A stretch of 41,320 nt of DNA from Pirellulales bacterium (lineage in GTDB: Bacteria; Planctomycetota; Planctomycetia; Pirellulales; JAEUIK01), in contig JAIESQ010000070.1 of the NCBI GenBank assembly GCA_019745975.1, positions 1-41,320 of the forward strand, in the 5' to 3' direction. This document shows positions 33,927 through 41,320 of this stretch, piece after piece (the stretch's first letter is position 1; each line of letters starts with the position of its first letter). The translations under genes were made by a program, and so were the position numbers. Under the pieces are notes generated by a model. That model did not search any database. It was not told the origin of the DNA and saw only the letters and a program-made list of their open reading frames with translations.

Positions 33927-35369
33927 CTACGGCTGCAGTGACCGCAGCAGTCCTTCGGCTTTGTGCCAGGTTTCGGCATATTCGGCCTCGGGAGTGCTGG
34001 CAGCGACAATGCCGCCACCCACCGGTGCTTGCCACCAGCCGCGGCCGGCCGTGATCGTGCGAATCAGAATGTTTGTATCGCAAGTGCCGTCGAAGCCGAG
34101 ATGGCCCAGCGCGCCGCAGTACGCGCCGCGCGCCGTCGGCTCGAGTTCGGCGATGATTTCGGTCGCCCGCACTTTCGGCGCGCCGCTGATCGACCCGCCG
34201 GGAAACGCCGCCCGCAACAAATCGATCGGTCCCTTACCCTCGCGCAGCGTTCCGCGCACTACCGACACGAGATGCTGCACGAACTCGTACGCTTCGACCT
34301 GGCACAGCTCAGGCACGCGAACGCTTTCGGGCGTGCAGACGCGCGACAGATCGTTGCGCAACAGATCGACGATCATCACATTCTCGGCGCGATCCTTGGC
34401 GCTGGCGCGCAGCTCGTCGCCCACGAACAGGTCGGCCACCGGCGACGCGAGCCGGCGCCGCGTCCCCTTGATCGGGCGTGTCTCCACTTCGCGTCCGCGA
34501 ACTTGCAAGAACCTCTCAGGCGAGGCGCTGGCGATCTGCAAGTCGCCCAGATCGAAGTACCCGGCGAAGGTGGCCGGATTGCGCCGCCGCAGTCGCAAGT
34601 AGAGCGACACGGCGTCGTCGATCGCAGGGTACAGGAGCCGCTGCGCCAAGTTGACCTGAAACACGTCGCCAGCGCGGATGTACTCGACCGCGCGGCGAAT
34701 CACGTCGAGATACGCGCGCTCGGAAAAGTTGCTCGTCAAATCCGGCCGGGTCGGCACGCCGAATTGCGGTGCCAGTTGATCGGCAGACAAGCGATCGATC
34801 GCCGGCCGCGCGGGGTGGCGCGGCGCCGGTTCGCTCAACCAGATCTGCACTTCGCGTAGGCGCTCGGCGGCCCGGCGTCTGCGCGCGGCGGGCTCAATTT
34901 CCGGAAACCCCTGCGAGATGATCCAGGCGCGATCGCTGGCGTGATCGAATGCCACGACCACGTCGTAGAGCCCAATCGCCAGCGCCGGCACGCGGAACTC
35001 GTCGAAGCGCGGCGCCGGCAGCCGCTCGAACTGTCGGGCGAGATCGTAACTGAACAAGCCCGCCGCTCCGCCTTGAAACGGCGGCAGCTCGGCAACCGTC
35101 GGCGCTGAAAATGTCGCCATCCGCGCCCCTAACGTGTCGAGCGCGCTGGTTCCCTCGATAGGCAGCTTCAAGAACTCGAATGGCTCGGCCGCCAGGAATG
35201 AATAGCGCCCCAGCCGCGCATCGCCCAGCGCACTATCCAGAAACAAACAATGGCGTCGGGCGGCCAGTCGCAAGAATGTTTGCTCAACATCGGGCGCGGG
35301 GCGCAACTCACACACGAGGGGCAGCCCCGACTCGGCAGCGTCTTTGCTAGCGGCCGCTGGCCCTGTCAT
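33927..35369 (-). CDS. pabB: Aminodeoxychorismate synthase component I
   Basis: 480 residues from the ATG at 35369, which overlaps the stop of the DHPS-like gene (ATGA). Chorismate-utilising fold with late motifs [16 protein letters not shown] (329-344) and [14 protein letters not shown] (389-402). The diagnostic PIKGT (299-303) has the Lys301 that marks PabB; anthranilate synthase TrpE has PIAGT. It therefore makes 4-amino-4-deoxychorismate, the precursor of p-aminobenzoate, and needs an ammonia-supplying PabA plus the lyase PabC, neither visible here. Coupling to a DHPS-like gene ties it to pterin-cofactor synthesis. p-Aminobenzoate is used both for folate and, in C1-metabolising planctomycetes and methylotrophs, for tetrahydromethanopterin. 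Confidence 0.92.
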   Translation of the reverse strand: MTGPAAASKDAAESGLPLVCELRPAPDVEQTFLRLAARRHCLFLDSALGDARLGRYSFLAAEPFEFLKLPIEGTSALDTLGARMATFSAPTVAELPPFQGGAAGLFSYDLARQFERLPAPRFDEFRVPALAIGLYDVVVAFDHASDRAWIISQGFPEIEPAARRRRAAERLREVQIWLSEPAPRHPARPAIDRLSADQLAPQFGVPTRPDLTSNFSERAYLDVIRRAVEYIRAGDVFQVNLAQRLLYPAIDDAVSLYLRLRRRNPATFAGYFDLGDLQIASASPERFLQVRGREVETRPIKGTRRRLASPVADLFVGDELRASAKDRAENVMIVDLLRNDLSRVCTPESVRVPELCQVEAYEFVQHLVSVVRGTLREGKGPIDLLRAAFPGGSISGAPKVRATEIIAELEPTARGAYCGALGHLGFDGTCDTNILIRTITAGRGWWQAPVGGGIVAASTPEAEYAETWHKAEGLLRSLQP

Positions 35370-36793
35370 GTGCGCTCCGTCGGCGGGTGCGTTGTCGCCG
35401 ATTCGTCGGCCGGCTCGCGCCGCTGGCGCGCGTGGTGCGATTCCTCGGGGCGCGTCAGGAATCCCCAATCGAGCGATTGGTCTTGCCGGTATTGCTTGCC
35501 GAGCGTCAAGGCGGTGACCGCTTTAGCTAGCTCGAATCCCAGGTAGAAGCTGTGCTCCGGGTCAAGATGGCGCGGGGCCAGCGCCGCAAGCCGCGCGAAG
35601 AGGGCAAACGGGTCGACGTCGTGCAGATGGATGCCCGCGGCCATGATGTGCAGTTGCCCCTCTTCGGCGAAGATCCGGTAATTCGGATCTTTGATTTCCT
35701 GGGCCAGCCGCTCCAAGGCTGCCGCTCCAAAAGGCTGCACCTCAGGGTCGCGCAGCATCACCAGCCGCGGTTCCACATGCTTGGGCAACTGGCGATGGGC
35801 GACCGCTTGCCACACCAACCGCCGCGCCAAGTCGCACTCGCGCACCGACGAGCGGGCCCAGTTGATCACTTGTGTCGTCAGCACGCTGCGGATGCCAACT
35901 TCCTGGCAGAAACCCAACAGCAAGACGTTGACGCCGGCCGAATCGACGTCGGTCAGCTCGGTCAGATTGCCGATCCCCATCAATAGCTCGGCGTCCGGCC
36001 AGCGGCGGCGCACTTCGAGATACCGCCCCAGGCTGGCCGCGAACCCAAAGCCGATCGGCTCCAGAATCGGATCGATGCGAAATCGGGCCCCGCGCGTGTT
36101 CAGCAACTCGAGCGTCGATTCGATCGTTTCCAGGCCACCTCCGGCATCGGGCACGACGACCAGCTCGGCCGGCCAATCGAGCGCCGCCCGGCGATTGCTG
36201 GCGTTGACCGACAACACCAGTTCGGCGCCGGCCGCAGTGGCGGCTGCTGCTTCGCTCGCGTTCATCGTATCGATCGAGACGCGATGGCCGCGATCGCGCA
36301 GGGCGCGTACGGCGTCCGCGACGGTTGTCCACTCATGTGCCGGATCGCAGCCCAGGTCGATCACGTCGGCGCCATCGGCGCGCAAGCGGTCGGCTTCGAC
36401 CAGCAACTCTGCCAGCGGCAGCCGCGGCGCATGATTGATTTCCGCCAGAATCTCGATGTCAAAGCGGCCGTAGTCTGCCAGCGGGGCTTGCTGCCCAAAG
36501 AACTTGGGCAGGTCGCGCAGATCTTTCGGTCCGCAAGCGACCGGCACGCCGGCAGCACACTCCACAGCTTCGAGGTCACCCTGGCACCAACCGGGTAACA
36601 ACACGCGAGTCGTTCCCGGCGGTACGCAGATACGCGACGCGACCCACGCCGGGGTCATGAGCGCCGCCACGCTGATCGCCAGCACGTCGACCGAATAGTC
36701 GAAGCCGACCGAGGCCGACAGCTCGTCGAGCACGCGACGCAAGGCGAACTCTGCCAGCCGGCCGGTGACGAAATGAAGTCGTTCTCGCGGCAT
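35366..36793 (-). CDS. Dihydropteroate-synthase-like protein (DUF6513)
   Basis: 475 residues. An N-terminal domain (about 1-105, DUF6513 type, starting RLHFVTGRLAEFALRRVLDEL as two parts) precedes a TIM barrel related to dihydropteroate synthase: GADVIDLGCDP (141-151), RVSIDTMNASEAAAATAAGAELVLSV (171-196, read as two parts) and PDAGGG (215-220). The classical DHPS residues are only partly kept, so it is not an ordinary FolP. DHPS-related proteins of this kind occur in methanogens, planctomycetes and some methylotrophs, and have been linked to tetrahydromethanopterin-type cofactors, but the reaction is not settled to my knowledge. The last 120 residues form an extra C-terminal domain. Its ATG directly follows the stop of the SDR gene (TAAATG), and its stop overlaps pabB. 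Confidence 0.82.
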   Translation of the reverse strand: MPRERLHFVTGRLAEFALRRVLDELSASVGFDYSVDVLAISVAALMTPAWVASRICVPPGTTRVLLPGWCQGDLEAVECAAGVPVACGPKDLRDLPKFFGQQAPLADYGRFDIEILAEINHAPRLPLAELLVEADRLRADGADVIDLGCDPAHEWTTVADAVRALRDRGHRVSIDTMNASEAAAATAAGAELVLSVNASNRRAALDWPAELVVVPDAGGGLETIESTLELLNTRGARFRIDPILEPIGFGFAASLGRYLEVRRRWPDAELLMGIGNLTELTDVDSAGVNVLLLGFCQEVGIRSVLTTQVINWARSSVRECDLARRLVWQAVAHRQLPKHVEPRLVMLRDPEVQPFGAAALERLAQEIKDPNYRIFAEEGQLHIMAAGIHLHDVDPFALFARLAALAPRHLDPEHSFYLGFELAKAVTALTLGKQYRQDQSLDWGFLTRPEESHHARQRREPADESATTHPPTERT

Positions 36794-37588
36794 TTATCGC
36801 GGGCGGAAACCGCCATCGACGTTGATGATCTGTCCGGTCAGGAAGGCGGCATCGTCGCTGGCCAGCCAGCGCGCCACGCGCGCCACGTCATCGGGCGTCC
36901 CCCACAGTCCGAGCTGCGACTCGCGGACGGCTCGCTTCTGCCAGGCCTCGGAAGCATGCTCGCCCCAAGCGGTCTTGATCCATCCTGGGGCGAGGCAATT
37001 CACGCGCACCTCGGGGGCCAGGCCGAGCGCCGCGCTCTTGGTAAACGCCATGATCGCTCCCTTGGCGAGGCCGAACAACTCGCCGCTGTCGCCCGCCATG
37101 CCCGTGGCGGCCTGATCCCAGCCCATGTTGAGGATCACCCCGCGGCCGGCGGCCTTCATTCGGCGACCGACGAGGCGGGTTAAACCGACCGTGGCGGCGA
37201 CGTCGATGCGCCACAACGCGTCCAGTTTTCGTTCAAAGGGCCAGGCAGCGGCGGCTCCGGTCAGCACATCGACGCCGGCATTGTTGACCCAGACATCGAC
37301 ACTGCCGCGAAACGCCCCGGCCTGGTCGACGAGCTTCGACCACGAGGCCGACTCGGCCAGATCGCAAACCGCGACTTCGGCAGCGCGTCCCAAGGCGCGA
37401 ATCTCGGCGGCCACCGCCAGCGCCGCGTCGCGCGCCTGGCCGGTGTGCACGAAGACATCGGCCCCCGCGCGGGCAAACTCCAGCGCGATGGCGCGACCGA
37501 TCCCGCGTGCTCCGCCCGTGACGACCGCCACCTGGCCGGCGAGCGACGCGGAGACATCTCCACCACGAGAATGAGAAGCTGAGCTCAT
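36794..37588 (-). CDS. SDR-fold protein lacking catalytic Ser and Tyr
   Basis: 264 residues of the short-chain dehydrogenase/reductase family. The cofactor loop TGGARGIG (24-31), NNAG (102-105) and the closing LTGQIINVDGG (250-260) are canonical. The active site is not: the usual YxxxK reads FGLAK, so Phe172 replaces the catalytic Tyr while Lys176 remains, and the usual Ser position is Trp157 in NMGWDQ. The codons (TTC for Phe) are clear in the DNA. The protein may bind NAD(P)H or a pterin without classical hydride-transfer chemistry, or use another acid. It is the first gene of a coupled trio with the DHPS-like gene and pabB; pteridine reductases are SDR proteins, which makes a pterin role conceivable but unproven. 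Confidence 0.88.
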   Translation of the reverse strand: MSSASHSRGGDVSASLAGQVAVVTGGARGIGRAIALEFARAGADVFVHTGQARDAALAVAAEIRALGRAAEVAVCDLAESASWSKLVDQAGAFRGSVDVWVNNAGVDVLTGAAAAWPFERKLDALWRIDVAATVGLTRLVGRRMKAAGRGVILNMGWDQAATGMAGDSGELFGLAKGAIMAFTKSAALGLAPEVRVNCLAPGWIKTAWGEHASEAWQKRAVRESQLGLWGTPDDVARVARWLASDDAAFLTGQIINVDGGFRPR

Positions 37589-37670
37589 GTGGCCGCCGGC
37601 ACTATCGTCAAGAAACGGTTAAGACGACGTTGCCGCGATGTGTCGTTTTGGTCGATGCGGCGCTGTCCAC

Positions 37671-37697
37671 TTGCCCTGGCCGAGATCGTGTTATAGT
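37671..37697 (+). promoter_or_regulatory. Candidate promoter of the FabD-like gene
   Basis: TATAGT (37692-37697) matches a -10 at five of six bases, with TTGCCC (37671-37676) 15 bp upstream. It lies 60 bp before the GTG start in the divergent gap. The spacing is short, so the -35 is doubtful. Confidence 0.35.
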
Positions 37698-37756
37698 GGA
37701 ATCGCGGCAACCTCGACTTTAACAGTTCCCAGCGCGCGGCTCTAGCGGAAGGCATC

Positions 37757-38917
37757 GTGGCGACGCGAAGTGGCCCCATCGATTTGCGAGAACGGCTGAA
37801 GAATTCAGCCTTTGGGCTGCGCGGCTACAACGTCACGAATCTCGGCCGCAGCCGCGACCTGTTGTTGCATCCGGCTTACGGCCCAACCGTCGAGCGCCAT
37901 TTGATCGTCGCGGGGCAGATGGCGGCCGACACCTTGCACCAGCAGGTCGACCTGGTTGCCCGGGTGCGCAGCGCGAAAGAATCGACGCTCGAAACTTTCG
38001 GCGAAGACATCACGCTGATCGTGGCCATGGAACTGGCGCAGCTCGAATTGCTGCGGCAGTTTTTCGACCTCGACTGGCAGCGCAGCAAGCTGGCTTTCGG
38101 CTACAGCCTGGGCGAAGTCGCGGCGCTGATCGCGGCCGACATCTACAAGCTCGAGCACATCCTCGGTCCCCCGCTGGCGATGGCCCCCGAGTGCATCGAG
38201 TTGGCGCGCGATGCCACGATGGGAGTACTCTTCTCGCGCGGGCCCGAACTAAGCAGCGATGCCGTGCACAAGCTCTGCCTCGAAATCAACTCCGAGGGAG
38301 AGGGGATCATCGGCGTCTCGGCCTACCTGTCACCGAATACGCTGTTGCTGATGGGCCAGGGGAACACGATCGACCGCTTCAAGCGACGCATGAAGGAAGC
38401 CATCTCCGCGCAGGTGCACTTGCGCAAAAACGAGCACAAGTGGCCACCCCTGCACACGCCGCTGTTGTGGGAACGAAACTTGCCCAACCGCGCGGCCGTG
38501 ATGCAGCACACGATGCCTGGGGGCTTCAGCGAGCCGCGCCCCACCCTCTTGTCGATGGTCACCGGCAAGGCCAGCTACACCGATTGGAACAGCCGCCAAA
38601 TCCTCAATCGCTGGATCGATCATCCGCAGCGGCTGTGGGACGTGATCTGCGAAACGCTGGCCGCCGGCGTCGAGACGATCGTGCACGTCGGGCCCGACCC
38701 CAACCTCGTCCCCGCCACCTTCCAGCGCCTCAGCGACAACGTCGTTTCGCAGGTGCGTGGTCTCACGCCGTTGCGTTTGCGCTATCGGGCGATGTCGTCG
38801 ATCGCCCGCCGCCAGTGGCTCACCAAGTGGCTCTCGAGCCGGGCGATCCTGCTGCGGGCTCCGTTCATCGAGCATGTGGTGCTCGAAGAATGGCTACTCG
38901 AGCAAAAGCCGGTTTAG
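37757..38917 (+). CDS. FabD-like (malonyltransferase-fold) protein
   Basis: 386 residues from a GTG with GGAAGG four bases upstream. The alpha/beta-hydrolase core has GYSLGE (115-120) with nucleophile Ser117, where FabD has GHSLGE. A candidate catalytic His233 lies in PPLHTPLLW, and VETIVHVGPDPNLVPATF near the C-terminus matches the closing part of the fold. The N-terminal GQG loop that supplies the oxyanion-hole Gln in FabD is not found; the protein begins instead with GLRGYNVTNLGRSRDLLLHP. Malonyl transfer therefore cannot be assumed; it may be an acyltransferase with other specificity. It is followed by a hairpin repeat and then by an enoyl-CoA hydratase gene in the same direction, so a lipid or acyl-CoA role fits. 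Confidence 0.75.
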   Translation: MATRSGPIDLRERLKNSAFGLRGYNVTNLGRSRDLLLHPAYGPTVERHLIVAGQMAADTLHQQVDLVARVRSAKESTLETFGEDITLIVAMELAQLELLRQFFDLDWQRSKLAFGYSLGEVAALIAADIYKLEHILGPPLAMAPECIELARDATMGVLFSRGPELSSDAVHKLCLEINSEGEGIIGVSAYLSPNTLLLMGQGNTIDRFKRRMKEAISAQVHLRKNEHKWPPLHTPLLWERNLPNRAAVMQHTMPGGFSEPRPTLLSMVTGKASYTDWNSRQILNRWIDHPQRLWDVICETLAAGVETIVHVGPDPNLVPATFQRLSDNVVSQVRGLTPLRLRYRAMSSIARRQWLTKWLSSRAILLRAPFIEHVVLEEWLLEQKPV

Positions 38918-38932
38918 CGGTCTGCGGAAGCT

Positions 38933-38988
38933 CTCTAGCCGCCCCTCTGCAAGGGCGGTCCGGGTCATCGACGTGACTCTGGCTAGAG
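38933..38988. repeat. Double-hairpin repeat, copy 2, possible terminator
   Basis: Outer arms CTCTAGCC (38933-38940) and GGCTAGAG (38981-38988) enclose the hairpin CCGCCC/GGGCGG and a weaker GTCA/TGAC one. The order and core words match the repeat at 32477-32523. It is followed by TTCTTTT, so on the plus strand it could end the FabD-like transcript 15 bp after its stop codon. Confidence 0.7.
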
Positions 38989-39074
38989 GTTCTTTTGTCC
39001 ACGTGATGATTGCCAAGGGCGCTGCGCCGACGGATATTCTCCGGCGTTCCACAATCTACTCGGAGGGACACCCA

Positions 39075-39872
39075 GTGAGCAGCTACGAGACCATCTCACT
39101 CGACGTGTCGGCGGCCGGCGTGGCGCGGCTCACGCTCAATCGACCCGAAGCGCGCAACGCGCTCTCGCAACAAATGATCGACGAGCTGCGGCAGGCGGCC
39201 GGCCAATTGGCCACCGACGCGGCGGTGCGCGTGGTCGTGTTGAGTGGCGCCGGCGAAGTCTTCTGCGCCGGCGGCGATCTCAAGGGGATGCAGCAACAAG
39301 TGCAGCGCACCCGCGGCGAGCGCGTCGCCGATGCCACGCAGTTGGCACAGCTCTTGGCCGATCTCGACCGCTTGCCCAAGCCGCTCATCGGGCGGATCAA
39401 CGGCTCGGCGTTCGGCGGCGGGTTGGGGTTGATCTCGATCTGCGATCTGGCGATCGGAGTTACCAGCGCCAAGTTCGCGCTCACCGAAGTGCGCCTCGGC
39501 TTGATACCGGCCACGATCTCCCCTTATGTCGTCGCTCGCTTGGGCGTGCCGCACGCGCGGCGCGTGATGCTCACCGCCCACGAGATGGACGCGGCGGCCG
39601 CGGTCCGGTTCGGGCTGCTCGAGGCGGCCGTCGATCCACTCGAACTCGACGGCGCGGTCGATCGTGAAATTACCGACGTGCTCCGCTGCGCCCCAGGCGC
39701 GGTGGCGCGGGCCAAGGAGCTGATCCGCTTCGTGAGCACACACGACACGGCGGAGAATATCGGCTACACAGCCGAGCGCCTGGCCGACGCTTGGGAGAGT
39801 GCCGAAATCGCCGAGGGAATCATGGCGTTTTTCGAAAAGCGCAAACCCGCCTGGCATGTGCCGCACAAGTGA
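39075..39872 (+). CDS. Enoyl-CoA hydratase, methylglutaconyl-CoA (LiuC) type
   Basis: 265 residues from a GTG at 39075 with GGAGG eight bases upstream; longer ORF starts run back into the preceding gene. Crotonase fold: RLTLNRPEARNALS, the oxyanion-hole segments FCAGGDLKGM and GSAFGGGLGLISICD, and catalytic Glu in LTEVRLGLIPATISPYVV. The latter segment, with PATISPYV, marks the LiuC/methylglutaconyl-CoA hydratase group of leucine breakdown. The first catalytic Glu of classical hydratases is Gly here, which I believe is normal in this subgroup. Other leucine-catabolism genes (LiuA, B, D, E) are not adjacent, so the specific substrate is moderately sure only. Confidence 0.85.
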   Translation: MSSYETISLDVSAAGVARLTLNRPEARNALSQQMIDELRQAAGQLATDAAVRVVVLSGAGEVFCAGGDLKGMQQQVQRTRGERVADATQLAQLLADLDRLPKPLIGRINGSAFGGGLGLISICDLAIGVTSAKFALTEVRLGLIPATISPYVVARLGVPHARRVMLTAHEMDAAAAVRFGLLEAAVDPLELDGAVDREITDVLRCAPGAVARAKELIRFVSTHDTAENIGYTAERLADAWESAEIAEGIMAFFEKRKPAWHVPHK

Positions 39873-39876
39873 GCGC

Positions 39877-40041
39877 TTACTGCGCTTCGGCCAAGCGGTC
39901 GACGAGCGCCAGCGCTTCGTCGCGCGAGCCGCTAACTTCCTTCTCCGGCTGGTCTCTGGGTGCCACGGCGACGTATTACCTGGAAGACGACGCCTTGAAG
40001 ATCGGCTCTTTGACCTCGGAGTTCCAACTGCTGACAATATC
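39877..40041 (-). pseudogene. Possible decayed gene fragment
   Basis: In one minus-strand frame the 237-bp gap after the hydratase gene reads DIVSSWNSEVKEPIFKASSSR, a TAA stop (39976-39978), then YVAVAPRDQPEKEV and SGSRDEALALVDRLAEAQ followed by TAA. Both halves have protein-like composition and the second ends like a true C-terminus. The neighbouring frames look non-coding and a TAG closes the frame upstream, so at most a remnant with a nonsense or frameshift mutation is left. I cannot name the parent family. Confidence 0.25.
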
Positions 40042-40109
40042 CTAACGGTCGATGGGCAGCTACCAAAGTACGGCAGGTTCTCTGCAGTGCGCACGCGCCA
40101 ACGTGGTCG

Positions 40110-41195
40110 ATGGAAGCCAGTCTAGCTCTTCTGCTGCCGATTGCCTTCGCGCTGGTTGGCGCATTTGCGATCTTCGCGCTCTTTGCGCTACAGCGGCGTG
40201 CCAAGCGGTCGCGCCGGCTGGCCCTGCCGCTCATCGCCATCCTGTCAGCGCTCGTGTTTTCGCTGCTCGCCTTCACCTGCGGCGAATTCTACTACCGTTT
40301 TCTCTACGAAGGGACCGACAGCTTCGCTGTTACGACCACCCAGCAGGAGTGGAATACCAGGTATTGGCGCGTAAACAATTGGGGCCTGCGCGACAATGTC
40401 GATTACGCGCCAGTTCCACCGGTCGGCAAGGTCCGCGTGACGTTTCTTGGCGACTCGTCTTTGGCTGGCGCTGGAGTCGCCGATGTCGCCGCGCGATACG
40501 CCAACCGGATTCGCGCGACACACAACGATCGCTGGGACGTGCATGTCTTGGGCGTGCCGGCATCGTCAACCGGGAACGAGCTGGCACTGCTCGCCAAGCT
40601 ATTCCAAGAAAGGCAGTACCAGACCGACCTCGTCGTGCTCGATTACGATTGCAACGACATCGAGGATTTATCCGCCGACTTCAAGAACTGGGCTGGAGAG
40701 CGATTGCAAACCATCGAACGCATGCGCAACAACTTCCTCGTGCGGCACAGCCGCTTTCTGGAAATCGTGCTTACGCGAAACCTATTCTCTGCCTTGTTCA
40801 ACGTCGACGACTATAATCGGGTCATTGAGGGCGCGTATGGCGGTGCGGACTGGAGCCAGCAGGAGTATCGTTTGGACTTGCCGCGAAGATTATGCGCGTC
40901 CCACGGCGCCACGTTTGTCATCGTTTCCGGCTGCCGATACATCGAACGCTATGGCCGCTCCGCGAATGTCCCCTTGTTGAATCCCTGGGACTTCAGCAAG
41001 GATTACGATGAAGCCACGCTGATCGTGAGCCCCAGCGATCGGCATCCGAGTGCTTTTGCACACGGCCTGCTGGCGGAAACGATCGGGCGATTCATCGAAC
41101 CTTATGCCGTCCAGGGACCTCGAACGCCAGTCGAGGCAGAGTTGTCGACGGTACTTGAGTATCTGAAGGCCCACTCGGCGGAGCAAGGTTCGTGA
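40110..41195 (+). CDS. Membrane-anchored SGNH/GDSL-type hydrolase
   Basis: 361 residues. Two N-terminal membrane helices (about 5-27 and 38-56) precede a periplasmic domain. The lead-in WRVNNWGLRDNVDYAP (86-101) is followed by FLGDSS (112-117) with nucleophile Ser116, then LDYDCNDI (177-184) with block-III Asn182, and SDRHPS (309-314) carrying the Asp310-x-His312 dyad. These are the SGNH hydrolase elements seen in membrane-bound esterases/acyltransferases that modify exported polysaccharides, often near MBOAT O-acyltransferase genes. None is in view to the left; the start of another gene may lie just to the right. The start codon has no strong ribosome-binding site. Somewhat lower G+C than the central genes. 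Confidence 0.78.
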   Translation: MEASLALLLPIAFALVGAFAIFALFALQRRAKRSRRLALPLIAILSALVFSLLAFTCGEFYYRFLYEGTDSFAVTTTQQEWNTRYWRVNNWGLRDNVDYAPVPPVGKVRVTFLGDSSLAGAGVADVAARYANRIRATHNDRWDVHVLGVPASSTGNELALLAKLFQERQYQTDLVVLDYDCNDIEDLSADFKNWAGERLQTIERMRNNFLVRHSRFLEIVLTRNLFSALFNVDDYNRVIEGAYGGADWSQQEYRLDLPRRLCASHGATFVIVSGCRYIERYGRSANVPLLNPWDFSKDYDEATLIVSPSDRHPSAFAHGLLAETIGRFIEPYAVQGPRTPVEAELSTVLEYLKAHSAEQGS

Positions 41196-41297
41196 GTTCC
41201 GTGGAAGCTTTGTTACGCACGAATCGAAACAGTCGATAACTAATTCTACTGTCCCAAGTTATCGTCGTTGCTTAACTCGTAAGGGAGGCATGAGGTT

Positions 41298-41320
41298 GTG
41301 TTTCTTCCAGTGATAGAACT
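41298..41320 (+). CDS. Possible start of a further gene (partial)
   Basis: GGAGG (41284-41288) stands nine bases before a GTG at 41298, whose frame (reading FLPVIE after the start) is open to the window edge. The ATG at 41290 is too close to the GGAGG and closes after seven codons. Only eight codons are visible, so no function can be given. Confidence 0.25.

Overview
The window looks like chromosome of a Planctomycetes bacterium, most likely of the Pirellulales type. It is G+C rich, uses many GTG starts, and carries several families typical of that phylum: a DUF1598 protein, a DUF6513/dihydropteroate-synthase-like protein, a rhomboid protease starting MGLYDRD, a very long lipoprotein TolC homologue, PDZ and HEAT-repeat exported proteins, and small conserved orphans. 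No rRNA, CRISPR array, transposase or phage structural gene was seen. The taxonomic call is inferred from protein families, not from a marker gene.

Left edge (1-2650): the end of a probable integrated element. A primase-polymerase/DUF3987 replication gene runs towards the 3' end of a tRNA-Lys(CUU) gene, which has its own terminator. This is the usual layout of an integrative element in a tRNA; the integrase and the other junction would lie outside the window.

2.9-16.5 kb: NAD(P)H-hydrate epimerase; a two-PDZ exported protein divergent from a tandem GNAT acetyltransferase; a consensus promoter and structured leader before a full-length DnaA paralogue with an altered DNA-recognition motif; a minus-strand cluster of rhomboid protease, ABC ATPase and MacB/FtsX permease; a membrane coiled-coil protein; then a MarR regulator translationally coupled to a 1031-residue TolC-like lipoprotein. 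A promoter-to-terminator unit of about 150 bp that could encode a small RNA follows.

16.7-29 kb: DUF1598 protein, tartrate/D-malate-type dehydrogenase, polysaccharide flippase, a small conserved protein, ATP-dependent PEP carboxykinase with a long leader, a TolB-like beta-propeller, PduO-type cobalamin adenosyltransferase, a glycine-rich exported protein and a HEAT-repeat protein.

29-41 kb: epoxyqueuosine reductase QueG; a small lipoprotein; a minus-strand run that begins with a tightly coupled trio (SDR-fold protein lacking catalytic Ser and Tyr, DHPS-like protein, PabB) and continues with a LOG-family protein, a TPR protein and a membrane-anchored orphan. Divergent from the trio are a FabD-like acyltransferase homologue without the usual N-terminal Gln loop, a LiuC-type enoyl-CoA hydratase and an SGNH hydrolase. 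The trio is the best candidate here for an under-described pathway; a methanopterin-type or other pterin cofactor route is a reasonable hypothesis. Several hairpin repeats lie between genes, two of them divergent copies of one family.
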